Source: a virus. Taken from it: DNA of 64,000 nucleotides. The stretch lies in IMG/VR virus record IMGVR_UViG_3300044644_000679, positions 1 through 64,000 of that record. One strand, given 5' to 3'. This document shows, one piece after another, positions 57,329 to 64,000 of this stretch. The notes under the pieces are model-generated. The model did no database searches and was not told where the DNA came from. It saw only the letters and a list, made by a program, of their open reading frames with translations. Position numbers and translations under genes: made by a program. Position 1 is the stretch's first letter, and every line of letters starts with the position of its first letter.

Positions 57329-57934
57329 ATGTATAATAAAGTTTGTTCAGTTTGTCAAGTAGAAAAGTCTGTTGATCATTTTGAAAAAAGAAATCATAAA
57401 CCAACATATAGATGCAAAGTATGTGCGTCTCAATACCATAAAAATTATTATATTAAAAATGCAGATAAATTAAAGAATAAAACTTTAGAATTTCGTAATA
57501 ATAATCCAGAGTATATGAAAAATTGGAGAAAAAATAATGCTGAAAAAGTGACAAATCAAAAAATAAATTGGTGTCGTAAAAATAAGTATAAAATAAACGA
57601 AAATGAACGTAATAGACGTAAAAATGATATTGAATATAAAATTAAAAAAAATTTACGTAGAAGAGTCAACCAAACAATAACTAGAGACTGCAAAAGTTCT
57701 AGTACATTAGAACTGTTAGGATGTTCTACATATGATTTTTTAAAATATATGGAATCTAAATTTATAGATGGTATGAACTGGGATAATTATGGACAATGGC
57801 ACATAGATCATATAAAACCATGTTCTAGTTTTGATCTAACAAATCTAGAACAACAAAAATTATGTTTTCATTATTCTAACTTGCAGCCATTGTGGGCCAA
57901 GGATAATATTAGTAAGTCTGACAAAATTATCTAG
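57329..57934 (+). CDS. HNH endonuclease inserted upstream of UVDE
   Basis: A 201-residue basic protein. CSVCQVEKS and CKVCASQYH form an N-terminal zinc finger, and WHIDHIKPCSSFDLTN with NLQPLWAKDN is the phage HNH core. AGGAG precedes the ATG. Lysine/asparagine-rich and very AT-rich, as expected of a mobile gene. Confidence 0.88.
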   Translation: MYNKVCSVCQVEKSVDHFEKRNHKPTYRCKVCASQYHKNYYIKNADKLKNKTLEFRNNNPEYMKNWRKNNAEKVTNQKINWCRKNKYKINENERNRRKNDIEYKIKKNLRRRVNQTITRDCKSSSTLELLGCSTYDFLKYMESKFIDGMNWDNYGQWHIDHIKPCSSFDLTNLEQQKLCFHYSNLQPLWAKDNISKSDKII

Positions 57935-57946
57935 TGTGTCTACCCT

Positions 57947-57974
57947 ATTATACTTCGACCAGAGGCATTGTCAA
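57947..57974 (-). promoter_or_regulatory. sigma70-like promoter, probably of the UVDE unit
   Basis: TTGACA, 16 bp, TATAAT on the minus strand. Transcription from it runs antisense through the HNH gene before reaching UVDE 650 bp away. Confidence 0.82.
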
Positions 57975-57987
57975 CCTTGAGTTTTTC

Positions 57988-58536
57988 TTACTTGTAAATG
58001 AAAAGAACCATATTTGCAAACAAGAACGGAGTATTGTACTGAAAATTAAAGTTAACCGCAGGACTTTCATAGTTCCATATTAGTGGATTTTGTGAAGTTT
58101 TTTGATATGCAAATGTATTCATATTACTATGATTTGTTCTTATCCAATCATCCATTTTAGGATTATATCCTATTGGAACGCTTATTAAGCATGAATTAGA
58201 TTCTGATAAAATTCTTTGAATTGATTCAATGGCCCCATTTTCATTTATATATGAACTGCCATAATCATCCAATCCTATATGCTCCACTGTAGACAGTGAT
58301 AATACATTTTTGTTATTTATATCTACTTCATGTAAATACTTCTTTATATTAGCTTTCTCATCAAACGGATCAACAACGTCATGTTTTATGTCATTGTAGT
58401 ATGATGGAAGAACAGCCCCTATTTCTATTAAATTTATTTTATTTTCTGCCCATTTTCTTCCTATTGGTACTTCTATAGCTCTTTCTGTTATGTAATTACC
58501 TTGTTCAAAAAAGTAATCTATTGGATCAATTTTCAT
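57988..58536 (-). CDS. SAM methyltransferase-like protein
   Basis: A 182-residue Rossmann-like protein: INLIEIGAVLPSYY (glycine loop region), HDVVDPFDEKAN and NVLSLSTVEHIGLDDYG follow the class I methyltransferase layout. Substrate unknown; similar proteins accompany sugar pathways. Confidence 0.65.
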   Translation of the reverse strand: MKIDPIDYFFEQGNYITERAIEVPIGRKWAENKINLIEIGAVLPSYYNDIKHDVVDPFDEKANIKKYLHEVDINNKNVLSLSTVEHIGLDDYGSSYINENGAIESIQRILSESNSCLISVPIGYNPKMDDWIRTNHSNMNTFAYQKTSQNPLIWNYESPAVNFNFQYNTPFLFANMVLFIYK

Positions 58537-58576
58537 TCGTTTTTTCCTTTTTAACTTTCCTAATTTATTTGAAATG

Positions 58577-58819
58577 TCATGATTGATTCTTCTTCCAACT
58601 AAACAAACTATTTAGCCAAGCTTTTCTTTTACTACAATTACACTCTTGCAAGTTAAACCATTCCTTAAATCGCTCTTCAGTAATTCCTACTGATTTTAAT
58701 GCTCCTTCAACAACATCGCCCAAACCTACTACATTATTAACTACATGACTATTAGGACTGATGCCTTGGCTCTCTAATTGTTGTATTACTTGATCCATTT
58801 CTTGTTTGATGTCGCTCAT
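58577..58819 (-). CDS. Small hypothetical protein
   Basis: An 80-residue acidic protein; the end has LQECNCSKRKAWLNSLFSW, a small Cys/Trp motif. A GTGTATA motif lies about 90 bp upstream. Confidence 0.65.
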   Translation of the reverse strand: MSDIKQEMDQVIQQLESQGISPNSHVVNNVVGLGDVVEGALKSVGITEERFKEWFNLQECNCSKRKAWLNSLFSWKKNQS

Positions 58820-59227
58820 TTTTTTCTCCCAATTGTGGGTTTTAATCCCTTTTAGTATTTTTTTCGATGGTTTTCTGTGGGTACTTTTCCATCATTACAT
58901 AAGTAATATACACTCAAAAAGGATGCTATTCTGGGATGTTAAAGCATATACCTACAGATACGTTTAACACCATAAAAACATATATATAATATACATACTA
59001 CAAACCATATACATAAGAGTAATAACACACTACATATTGCTACCCATAATTTTGATTTGAACGTGGATAATTCACATAAATAATAAATTTTCATATATGC
59101 CTATTTTTCTAGAGTCTATGGGTACTAGGGTAGAGTGTAGAAGGTATATAAAGAGTAAGACCCACAGTAACCTTTAGGGGGCTATATGGGTCTATTGGTA
59201 TATATGTATATGTATATGGTATATATA
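58820..59227. other. 408 bp AT-rich non-coding region
   Basis: No gene is seen on either strand. It contains a GTGTATATTAC motif (58904-58914, minus), runs of TATATGTATATG-like dinucleotide repeats near 59190-59225, and an inverted repeat GACCCA...TGGGTC (59159-59192). It could be a promoter/leader region, a replication origin or a module boundary. Confidence 0.6.
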
Positions 59228-59494
59228 CTACTCTATATTAGACAGAGCCAGTTCTATCATACTAAGGTACTGATCTAGTTGTCTAGGGGTCAATTCCTTA
59301 CCATTAGCAGCAAGGGCGTGTCTATATGCTAGCCTTTCCTTAGTCTTCATCTTGGGAAGTGGGCGTAATTCTCTTAATTTTGATTTATCAGTGCAATTTA
59401 CTATTTCTTTATAGGCTCTATAAGAGTCACTATCAGTATATGGTTCCTCATACAGTTCACTCATGTATAAGAAGAATTCTTTCTTTGTAATCAT
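59228..59494 (-). CDS. Small hypothetical protein
   Basis: An 88-residue helical protein (ELRPLPKMKTKERLAYRHAL). No known domain. Confidence 0.67.
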   Translation of the reverse strand: MITKKEFFLYMSELYEEPYTDSDSYRAYKEIVNCTDKSKLRELRPLPKMKTKERLAYRHALAANGKELTPRQLDQYLSMIELALSNIE

Positions 59495-59582
59495 AGTATT
59501 TTATCCCCTTGAGATTTGGGGCGTTTTGCCCCTTATATCTATAAATAAAGATGCTAAAACATAAATATTTGAGGAATTTGAC

Positions 59583-60020
59583 CTATTTTGCATGAACAGG
59601 AATATTGGTCTTTACTATCTTATGTGGGCTACGATACATGTTTGGAATAGTATCAGACTTGATCTCTGGTCCCATATATATATACCCAAAGCCACCATCA
59701 TTAGCGTAAACAATCAAGCCATTAGTGTCTTTATTCTTAACAGTATATATACCAGCATCAGTCATGTACTGCTTATCACCATTCTCACCTATATAATAAT
59801 TACCAGATCGTCCAATGACCTTAATACGATCACCAGTAGTTAAAGACTTCCAATCTTCAATTTCCTCAAACTTCTTTACCTTCTTAACCTTAGTTGGCTT
59901 CTTACTTTTAGAAGTAGCCACGATATTGAATGGTGTATTACAATGCTTACAGGTACGTGACCTAGCACCATTAATACCATTACAACTCTTACATAATTTC
60001 TGTCCACGCTTGACTTTCAT
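59583..60020 (-). CDS. Zinc-ribbon protein with SH3-like domain
   Basis: A 145-residue protein: N-terminal zinc ribbon (CKSCNGINGARSRTCKHC), basic linker, and a C-terminal beta barrel (GDRIKVIGRSGNYYIGENGD, GIYTVKNKD) like SH3/KOW domains. Nucleic acid binding is plausible. Start at 60020 follows AAGGAG. A sigma70-like promoter and a repeat element precede it. Confidence 0.72.
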   Translation of the reverse strand: MKVKRGQKLCKSCNGINGARSRTCKHCNTPFNIVATSKSKKPTKVKKVKKFEEIEDWKSLTTGDRIKVIGRSGNYYIGENGDKQYMTDAGIYTVKNKDTNGLIVYANDGGFGYIYMGPEIKSDTIPNMYRSPHKIVKTNIPVHAK

Positions 60021-60030
60021 TTTTGTCTCC

Positions 60031-60077
60031 TTCACTGACTATAGCTACCTTGGCGATCTTAAAGAATTGAGTGATAC
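60031..60077 (-). repeat. Leader repeat, copy 1
   Basis: A 47 bp element, similar to 60168-60214 (shared CACTGACTAT, GGCGATCTTA and GTGATAC), ending directly at the ribosome site of the gene at 59583. Confidence 0.7.
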
Positions 60078-60082
60078 ACGCC

Positions 60083-60111
60083 AGTATACATCGTCTGCCA
60101 TGGTTTGTCAA
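60083..60111 (-). promoter_or_regulatory. sigma70-like promoter
   Basis: TTGACA, 17 bp, TATACT on the minus strand, before the zinc-ribbon gene. Confidence 0.83.
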
Positions 60112-60115
60112 CTTT

Positions 60116-60162
60116 AAAAAAGTTTCTACGCATATACTATTAGTATATTTATAAGTAGAAAA
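60116..60162 (-). terminator. Intrinsic terminator after gene 60204
   Basis: Minus-strand hairpin TTTCTAC...GTAGAAA with an inner ATATACT/AGTATAT stem, followed by C and six T. Confidence 0.75.
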
Positions 60163-60167
60163 GCAAA

Positions 60168-60214
60168 TCTCACTGACTATGGCTACTCTGGCGATCTTAT
60201 TAATTAAGGTGATA
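60168..60214 (-). repeat. Leader repeat, copy 2
   Basis: Second copy of the element at 60031; it overlaps the last codons of the gene at 60204 and the start of its terminator. A weaker third similarity (CTCGCTGACTGTA) lies at 60491-60526. Confidence 0.65.
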
Positions 60215-60470
60215 CAATAGATATTTTATTATTATCAGAATTGAACTTGACAAAATAACTATTGCTGATATACTTACCTTCAATACCCTCAACATAACGC
60301 TTACTATATAGATTAACGCGCCACTTATCATCAAATACATTAAAGCACTTTGAGAATATATAATCAGTGGGCTTCTCTACGTATTCAAATATAAAGTCAC
60401 ATGGTGTATATCCATAATTACTCTTCTTCACCGTAGTCTCTTCAACGTTTTCTTTTTTAATCTTTGCCAT
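60204..60470 (-). CDS. Small hypothetical protein
   Basis: An 88-residue basic protein (CDFIFEYVEKPTDYIFSKCF). AAGGAGATAATAT precedes the ATG. Unknown. Confidence 0.67.
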   Translation of the reverse strand: MAKIKKENVEETTVKKSNYGYTPCDFIFEYVEKPTDYIFSKCFNVFDDKWRVNLYSKRYVEGIEGKYISNSYFVKFNSDNNKISIVSP

Positions 60471-60613
60471 ATATTATCTCCTTGGTTAAATCTCGCTGAC
60501 TGTATTGCAATATGTTGATCTCAATATTTGGGGAAGTACACCCCCATTTGCCCAGCTTATATATTTGCCCTATCTTATCTATCCTGTGCATCTTACCAAA
60601 GACACACTACCCC

Positions 60614-60642
60614 ATTGTACCATATCGACACACTCGACACAA
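60614..60642 (-). promoter_or_regulatory. sigma70-like promoter (weak -35)
   Basis: TTGTGT, 17 bp, TACAAT on the minus strand, about 145 bp before the gene at 60204. Confidence 0.6.
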
Positions 60643-60683
60643 GTACTTGAGAACAAACGACTTACGTTGTCTTACTATTAGAC

Positions 60684-60777
60684 TTGACGTAAGTACTTGG
60701 AAATAAAAGACTTATGAATGATCGCCCCGGCCCCGGTCGCCCTAAACCCTTGCTGCTAAAGGACTTACGACGAGTCA
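60684..60777. repeat. Repeat A, rich in ACTTACG motifs
   Basis: About 94 bp partly repeated at 62379-62472. Shared blocks are TTGACGTAAGT and TCGCCCTAAA-CCTTG-GCTAAAGGACTTA. Short ACTTACG/CGTAAGT motifs recur here and at 60659. It lies between the DUF932 gene and the promoter of the next unit, in G+C-richer DNA. Confidence 0.7.
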
Positions 60778-60832
60778 GGAGTCAGTGAGAGTGGGGAAGG
60801 GGGTTTCCCCCCAACCCCAACCCTCCCACTAA

Positions 60833-62029
60833 CTAAGCGGTAAGAGCGAAAACCTTTTCGTAATCCTTGTCGGTGAAAGTATCAGCACGACGCAGGATCG
60901 TTGCCCAGCGGTCTGCGGAAGTATCCAACAGACTGCCAGCGATTTCATCGAACTTCACCCAAGTCTTATTATCAAACTTCTGTCCCGCACGGGTCAGACC
61001 ATTGATAATACCAAAGAGATTACGCTCTCCAGATTCCATAGTAATATACTGCTCAAGAAACTCAGTTGCTTCACGCTTGCTCAGTTTGTAATCCGACGAT
61101 ACCGTAGCCACGACACCCTTCACGCTAGCCTTGCCAGTTTCCAAGGCTCGGGTAGCCAGAAACTGCTTGATACCGGGAGCAAGAAGCGGAATCTGATCTT
61201 GGATATTATGAGCGATTTCCGTTTTCAGAACAGCGAGGTCGATATTGCCACGGTGAACGCGGCGAATCTTCTCACCCTTAGTCTGACCCCAGATGCAACC
61301 GTTCATACAGATGGCACGAAAAAGGCTAGGCGTCTGGCTAATGCGGCGAGTGCCGATTTCACAGTTGCCCACACTAATCATTCCACCATAATCACTATCG
61401 TCAGCACCGTAGTCCATGATAGTATCGGGGATAAGGATATTACCATAGATAGTATCCTCATCGCCACGCCAGTGACTGAAACGACCGCCGGGAACAAACT
61501 CCGACAGGGTTTCCAGATACCAGCGGTTATCAACAGGAGCATATTGCTCAGTCACGAACGCACGGCAAGTACCATCCGTATATGTACGGAGTCGGAACTT
61601 CTTATCGGCTTCGATTCGACGCAGAGCATTGTTGCCAACGTATGCCATCGTGTCAGCATCGGCAAGGTCGAAATCTTCGATATTACGCATCTCACGAAGG
61701 AACGAGGACGAGGTAACACCCACGCGAACGCTAAACTGTTCAATGGCGTGGTCCGTAGGGCGAAACTCTCGTCCATCGTTCAACTTCAAAAAGAATCCTT
61801 TATCATTACCAACACAGGTAATGTTCTTACGCTCAGTCAGAATATCCTCACGGTTCTCAATAGCGACGTTGGCATCCTGCATGACCTGTTCGTAGGTCTT
61901 GGTCTTTGCCCACCAATCCTTGTGAACATGCGTACCCTTCTCAAAACCAGTGCCAGTAGCACCAGTGAGAGTACGAACAAAATCGCCTTCGCTCGGCTTG
62001 CTCTGAATCGTCAACTTATCGTAACTCAT
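60833..62029 (-). CDS. DUF932-like phage/plasmid protein
   Basis: A 398-residue protein resembling the DUF932 (phage/plasmid-like TIGR03299) family: DHAIEQFSVRVGVTSSSFL, LRTYTDGTCRAFVTEQYAPV, and NCEIGTRRISQTPSLFRAIC. Function is unknown; members occur widely on mobile elements. Start at 62029 follows AGGAGATTGATA. It has a strong sigma70-like promoter and higher G+C than most genes here, like rIIA, suggesting early, strong expression. Confidence 0.8.
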   Translation of the reverse strand: MSYDKLTIQSKPSEGDFVRTLTGATGTGFEKGTHVHKDWWAKTKTYEQVMQDANVAIENREDILTERKNITCVGNDKGFFLKLNDGREFRPTDHAIEQFSVRVGVTSSSFLREMRNIEDFDLADADTMAYVGNNALRRIEADKKFRLRTYTDGTCRAFVTEQYAPVDNRWYLETLSEFVPGGRFSHWRGDEDTIYGNILIPDTIMDYGADDSDYGGMISVGNCEIGTRRISQTPSLFRAICMNGCIWGQTKGEKIRRVHRGNIDLAVLKTEIAHNIQDQIPLLAPGIKQFLATRALETGKASVKGVVATVSSDYKLSKREATEFLEQYITMESGERNLFGIINGLTRAGQKFDNKTWVKFDEIAGSLLDTSADRWATILRRADTFTDKDYEKVFALTA

Positions 62030-62065
62030 TATCAATCTCCTAGTAGTGGGTTATCAACTTCTCGT

Positions 62066-62093
62066 ATTATACAGGATCACTCGTCGTTGTCAA
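62066..62093 (-). promoter_or_regulatory. Strong sigma70-like promoter of the DUF932 gene
   Basis: TTGACA, 16 bp, TATAAT on the minus strand; its -35 overlaps the end of the gene at 62077. Confidence 0.87.
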
Positions 62094-62307
62094 GGTCTGG
62101 CGGAAACATTTCATCGAAACATTGTCCGCAGATTCCGCTCAACAGTAGTTCACGTTCATTCATAGAAAGATAGTGCAGGGCATCTTGAATAGCAAATGCA
62201 CCACTCAGCCAATCGTACATATCACTCTCATTGAACATCAGCACAAACTGACGCCCGCAGTTCTTGCAGAAAGCATCGCACGAAGTATCGTAAACCGCAG
62301 CAACCAT
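62077..62307 (-). CDS. Small zinc-binding protein
   Basis: A 76-residue protein with CDAFCKNCGRQ and GICGQCFDEMF cysteine pairs forming a likely zinc site. Start at 62307 follows AAAAGGAG. Confidence 0.7.
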   Translation of the reverse strand: MVAAVYDTSCDAFCKNCGRQFVLMFNESDMYDWLSGAFAIQDALHYLSMNERELLLSGICGQCFDEMFPPDLDNDE

Positions 62308-62326
62308 AACTGTCTCCTTTTCAACC

Positions 62327-62354
62327 ATCATACCATAGATATCGGCGTGGTCAA
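62327..62354 (-). promoter_or_regulatory. sigma70-like promoter
   Basis: TTGACC, 16 bp, TATGAT on the minus strand, before the zinc protein gene. Confidence 0.8.
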
Positions 62355-62378
62355 GGGGTCAGCATTAGTTTTTTCTTT

Positions 62379-62472
62379 TTGACGTAAGTTGTTGATAGAT
62401 AAGGACTTACGATAAGCGGGGCGGGCCGCGTTCGCCCTAAATCCTTGTGGCTAAAGGACTTAGAGCGAATCA
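62379..62472. repeat. Repeat B, rich in ACTTACG motifs
   Basis: Partner of 60684-60777, same order of blocks, located between the stop of the gene at 62494 and the promoter at 62327. See repeat A. Confidence 0.7.
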
Positions 62473-62493
62473 CGGTGCTAGTCTTCCCAAGCA

Positions 62494-62955
62494 TTATCCA
62501 AACTGAGTCCATCTACGCTCAGTAATAATATCTTTATATTTCTCGCCAGCAGGACTAAGTTGTACCATACCACTTACGCAGAATATACAACCATCTTCAT
62601 CTCCCGGCTCATCATATCTATCGCCTTGATCTTCATCGTAATTATCAAAGTATAAAGTCAATCCAGTTTTTTCGTTGAAAGCCTTTGTAAGATTGATAAT
62701 ATGATTGTCATACACCTTAACCATTTCCTCTGCAATCTTTTCGCTATCTTCGCTTTCTGGATTATCCAAAGATTCTAAGATATTCTCTTTGAACTGATCG
62801 GGATCGCTCCACGACATCCAACATCCAATACTATTCCAACCCACAGAATCAAAATACTTTTCCTTTTCAATAGCCGCTATTTCATCTGGACAAATCTTTT
62901 TCAGTTCATCGTATGGAATAACATAACTACTTACCGCATAACTACCCATACCCAT
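62494..62955 (-). CDS. Hypothetical acidic protein
   Basis: A 153-residue acidic protein; the start at 62955 follows AGGAGTGCTAATC. A DQGDRYDEPGDEDG stretch may bind metal. No family recognised. Confidence 0.68.
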   Translation of the reverse strand: MGMGSYAVSSYVIPYDELKKICPDEIAAIEKEKYFDSVGWNSIGCWMSWSDPDQFKENILESLDNPESEDSEKIAEEMVKVYDNHIINLTKAFNEKTGLTLYFDNYDEDQGDRYDEPGDEDGCIFCVSGMVQLSPAGEKYKDIITERRWTQFG

Positions 62956-62957
62956 GA

Positions 62958-63146
62958 TTAGCACTCCTGAGTTTCTATGTATGTTTTACCAGTAGCAGTT
63001 TCGTATACTTCTGTTATCTCCCACGACTCCATATGCCTAGTATTTATATCGGGATCATATGGTAGGAGTCTAGAGCATTTTTCTAAAGCATCCTTTTCAT
63101 TTTCACAATCACGCATAATAACACAGACAGTAACGTAATGGTACAT
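62958..63146 (-). CDS. Small hypothetical protein
   Basis: A 62-residue protein starting MYHYVTVCVIMRDCENE; the start at 63146 follows AAAGGTGTAAT. Short ferredoxin-like alpha/beta pattern; unknown. Confidence 0.64.
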   Translation of the reverse strand: MYHYVTVCVIMRDCENEKDALEKCSRLLPYDPDINTRHMESWEITEVYETATGKTYIETQEC

Positions 63147-63147
63147 A

Positions 63148-63357
63148 TTACACCTTTGAGTAGTAGTTGTTGAAAATATCATCCCACGTTGGAAACTCGT
63201 AGAAAGGATCTCCCTCGTTTACACACGCTCCCGTTTTCTGGTTGTAAACGTCATAGAAAGATACATTACGAGTATCCATATCAGCCCAAGAATCATAACA
63301 CGCATAAATATCATACTGTACATCATCCATAACATAAGTGGCTACTTTCTCGTTCAT
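63148..63357 (-). CDS. Small hypothetical protein
   Basis: A 69-residue acidic, Tyr-rich protein (YDIYACYDSWADMDTRNV), preceded by GGAGATAG. The 150 bp between it and tRNA-Ile hold no gene that I can support. Confidence 0.64.
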   Translation of the reverse strand: MNEKVATYVMDDVQYDIYACYDSWADMDTRNVSFYDVYNQKTGACVNEGDPFYEFPTWDDIFNNYYSKV

Positions 63358-63508
63358 AATATACTATCTCCTAAATGGTTGGGGGCGTGTTGACTTTTAG
63401 TATTCAAACAACGTCCTATTTATTCTTCTGTAAACAGCATACTCCAAACGAATATCATAATCATTAGTTCTATCAAGAAACCTCCCTAGTGTGATGATAA
63501 CAACACAA

Positions 63509-63584
63509 TAGGGCGTGTAGGAGTCGAACCTACCTATGAACACCTTATAAGAGTGTCGGATGCAACCGGCTTACCTTACGCCCC
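63509..63584 (-). tRNA. tRNA-Ile, anticodon TAT
   Basis: A 76-nt tRNA. The anticodon loop CTTATAA gives TAT, reading AUA. The T arm GTAGG/CCTAC with TTCGACT and the acceptor are sound, with G-U at 1-72 and discriminator A. The D stem pairs poorly and base 8 is A rather than T, so it is somewhat degenerate. Confidence 0.82.
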
Positions 63585-63606
63585 ATAGATACGGGTGACG
63601 CATAGC

Positions 63607-63635
63607 ATTGTACCATACGCCACCCGTACACTCAA
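63607..63635 (-). promoter_or_regulatory. sigma70-like promoter of the tRNA-Ile gene
   Basis: TTGAGT, 17 bp, TACAAT on the minus strand. Confidence 0.78.
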
Positions 63636-63642
63636 GGGAGAA

Positions 63643-63855
63643 TCACCGATAGCATTTCGTTTCCAACATCTTATCGCAAAGCAGGGTTCGCACAGTGTTA
63701 TCCATAGCACGAACAACAGCATACTTGCCATTGGGGCCAGTACCAACACGCAGAACACGACCAGTGTGGAACTTCAGCACGTTCTTAGTACCGTGCAGAG
63801 GATACTTACACTTGATATGACGATCCTTACGCAGACTAGCAAAGTTATTAGACAT
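63643..63855 (-). CDS. Small basic protein
   Basis: A 70-residue basic protein with a small beta-barrel look (VLKFHTGRVLRVGTGPNGKY). AGGGAGAG precedes tandem ATGs at 63858/63855. G+C-richer than average, like other early genes. Confidence 0.66.
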   Translation of the reverse strand: MSNNFASLRKDRHIKCKYPLHGTKNVLKFHTGRVLRVGTGPNGKYAVVRAMDNTVRTLLCDKMLETKCYR

Positions 63856-63865
63856 CATCTCTCCC

Positions 63866-64000
63866 TTAGTTAGAAAAAACCATCGACTCAACTTCAGTGA
63901 GGGTCAACACAACCCTTGCACCGTTCTTCTCAAACGTCACACCATCACGACTAATACGCACAACCTTGCCCGCATCAGTCTCATCATTCAATCCAAGAAT
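63866..64000 (-). CDS. Partial small protein at the window edge
   Basis: The last 44 codons of a gene beginning outside the window; visible residues read as a beta-rich C-terminus (KVVRISRDGVTFEKNG) ending at TAA 63866-63868, 11 bp before the next gene's start. Confidence 0.6.
   Translation of the reverse strand: MLGLNDETDAGKVVRISRDGVTFEKNGARVVLTLTEVESMVFSN

Noticed and set aside
61199-62173. Long plus-strand open frame over the DUF932 gene
   Set aside because: It is antisense to a well-supported gene with promoter and ribosome site, and its translation is low-complexity.
63576-63758. Minus-strand open frame near tRNA-Ile
   Set aside because: It overlaps the tRNA, its promoter and the end of the gene at 63643 in another frame.

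Overview
The window is part of the genome of a large tailed bacteriophage (Caudoviricetes), probably with a contractile, T4-like gene content. Almost every gene lies on the minus strand, so transcription runs from high to low coordinates. Genes are packed with ATGA or TAATG overlaps and the DNA is AT-rich. Phage hallmarks are rIIA/rIIB homologues, a UvsX/RecA, a DnaB helicase and primase, a gp55-like late sigma factor, tail fibres, PhoH, nucleotide-metabolism genes, six HNH endonucleases, four tRNA genes and a tmRNA. The host cannot be fixed from the sequence. The DNA polymerase is of the bacterial Pol III alpha (DnaE) type, not the T4 family-B type.

Layout, in window order. 1-19 kb: replication and nucleotide block, with a DnaE polymerase split in two around a DEDDh exonuclease gene, a PD-(D/E)XK nuclease, dNMP kinase, primase, DnaB, UvsX, PhoH, dUTPase and class I ribonucleotide reductase (nrdA and nrdB separated by an HNH gene). 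19-31 kb: late/structural and lysis-like block, with two tandem fibre-plus-serine-protease pairs, a papain-like peptidase, a holin-like peptide, a membrane-anchored PAS protein, a structural protein, the late sigma factor and a glycosyltransferase. 31-43 kb: nucleotide salvage and takeover block, with a deoxyribosyltransferase, two deaminases, SSB, GMP reductase, rIIB, rIIA, ThyX, a second glycosyltransferase, a plus-strand gene cassette and a secreted trypsin-like protease. 43-64 kb: accessory block of very small genes (many under 60 codons, many membrane peptides), with a tRNA-Ser, a tmRNA, a tRNA-Arg, a tRNA interrupted by a group I intron, a tRNA-Ile, a UV-damage endonuclease and a DUF932-like protein.

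Regulation is unusually readable. One promoter class matches bacterial sigma70 (TTGACA-like, 16-17 bp spacer, TATAAT-like). It precedes the dnaE, rIIA and DUF932 units, the small early genes and the tRNA genes. A second motif, GTGTAT followed by A/T-rich bases and with no recognisable -35, sits about 30-50 bp before several isolated genes on both strands, mostly HNH genes. It is a candidate phage-specific middle or late promoter. Intrinsic terminators follow several units.

The observations most worth a second look are the three-gene split polymerase (DnaE-N, exonuclease, DnaE-C), the group I intron in a tRNA anticodon, the tmRNA abutting a thioredoxin-like gene, the duplicated fibre-protease pairs, the PAS protein in the lysis-like cluster, and the repeat-rich DNA around the DUF932 gene. 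All functional names rest on reading motifs by eye; no database search was possible.
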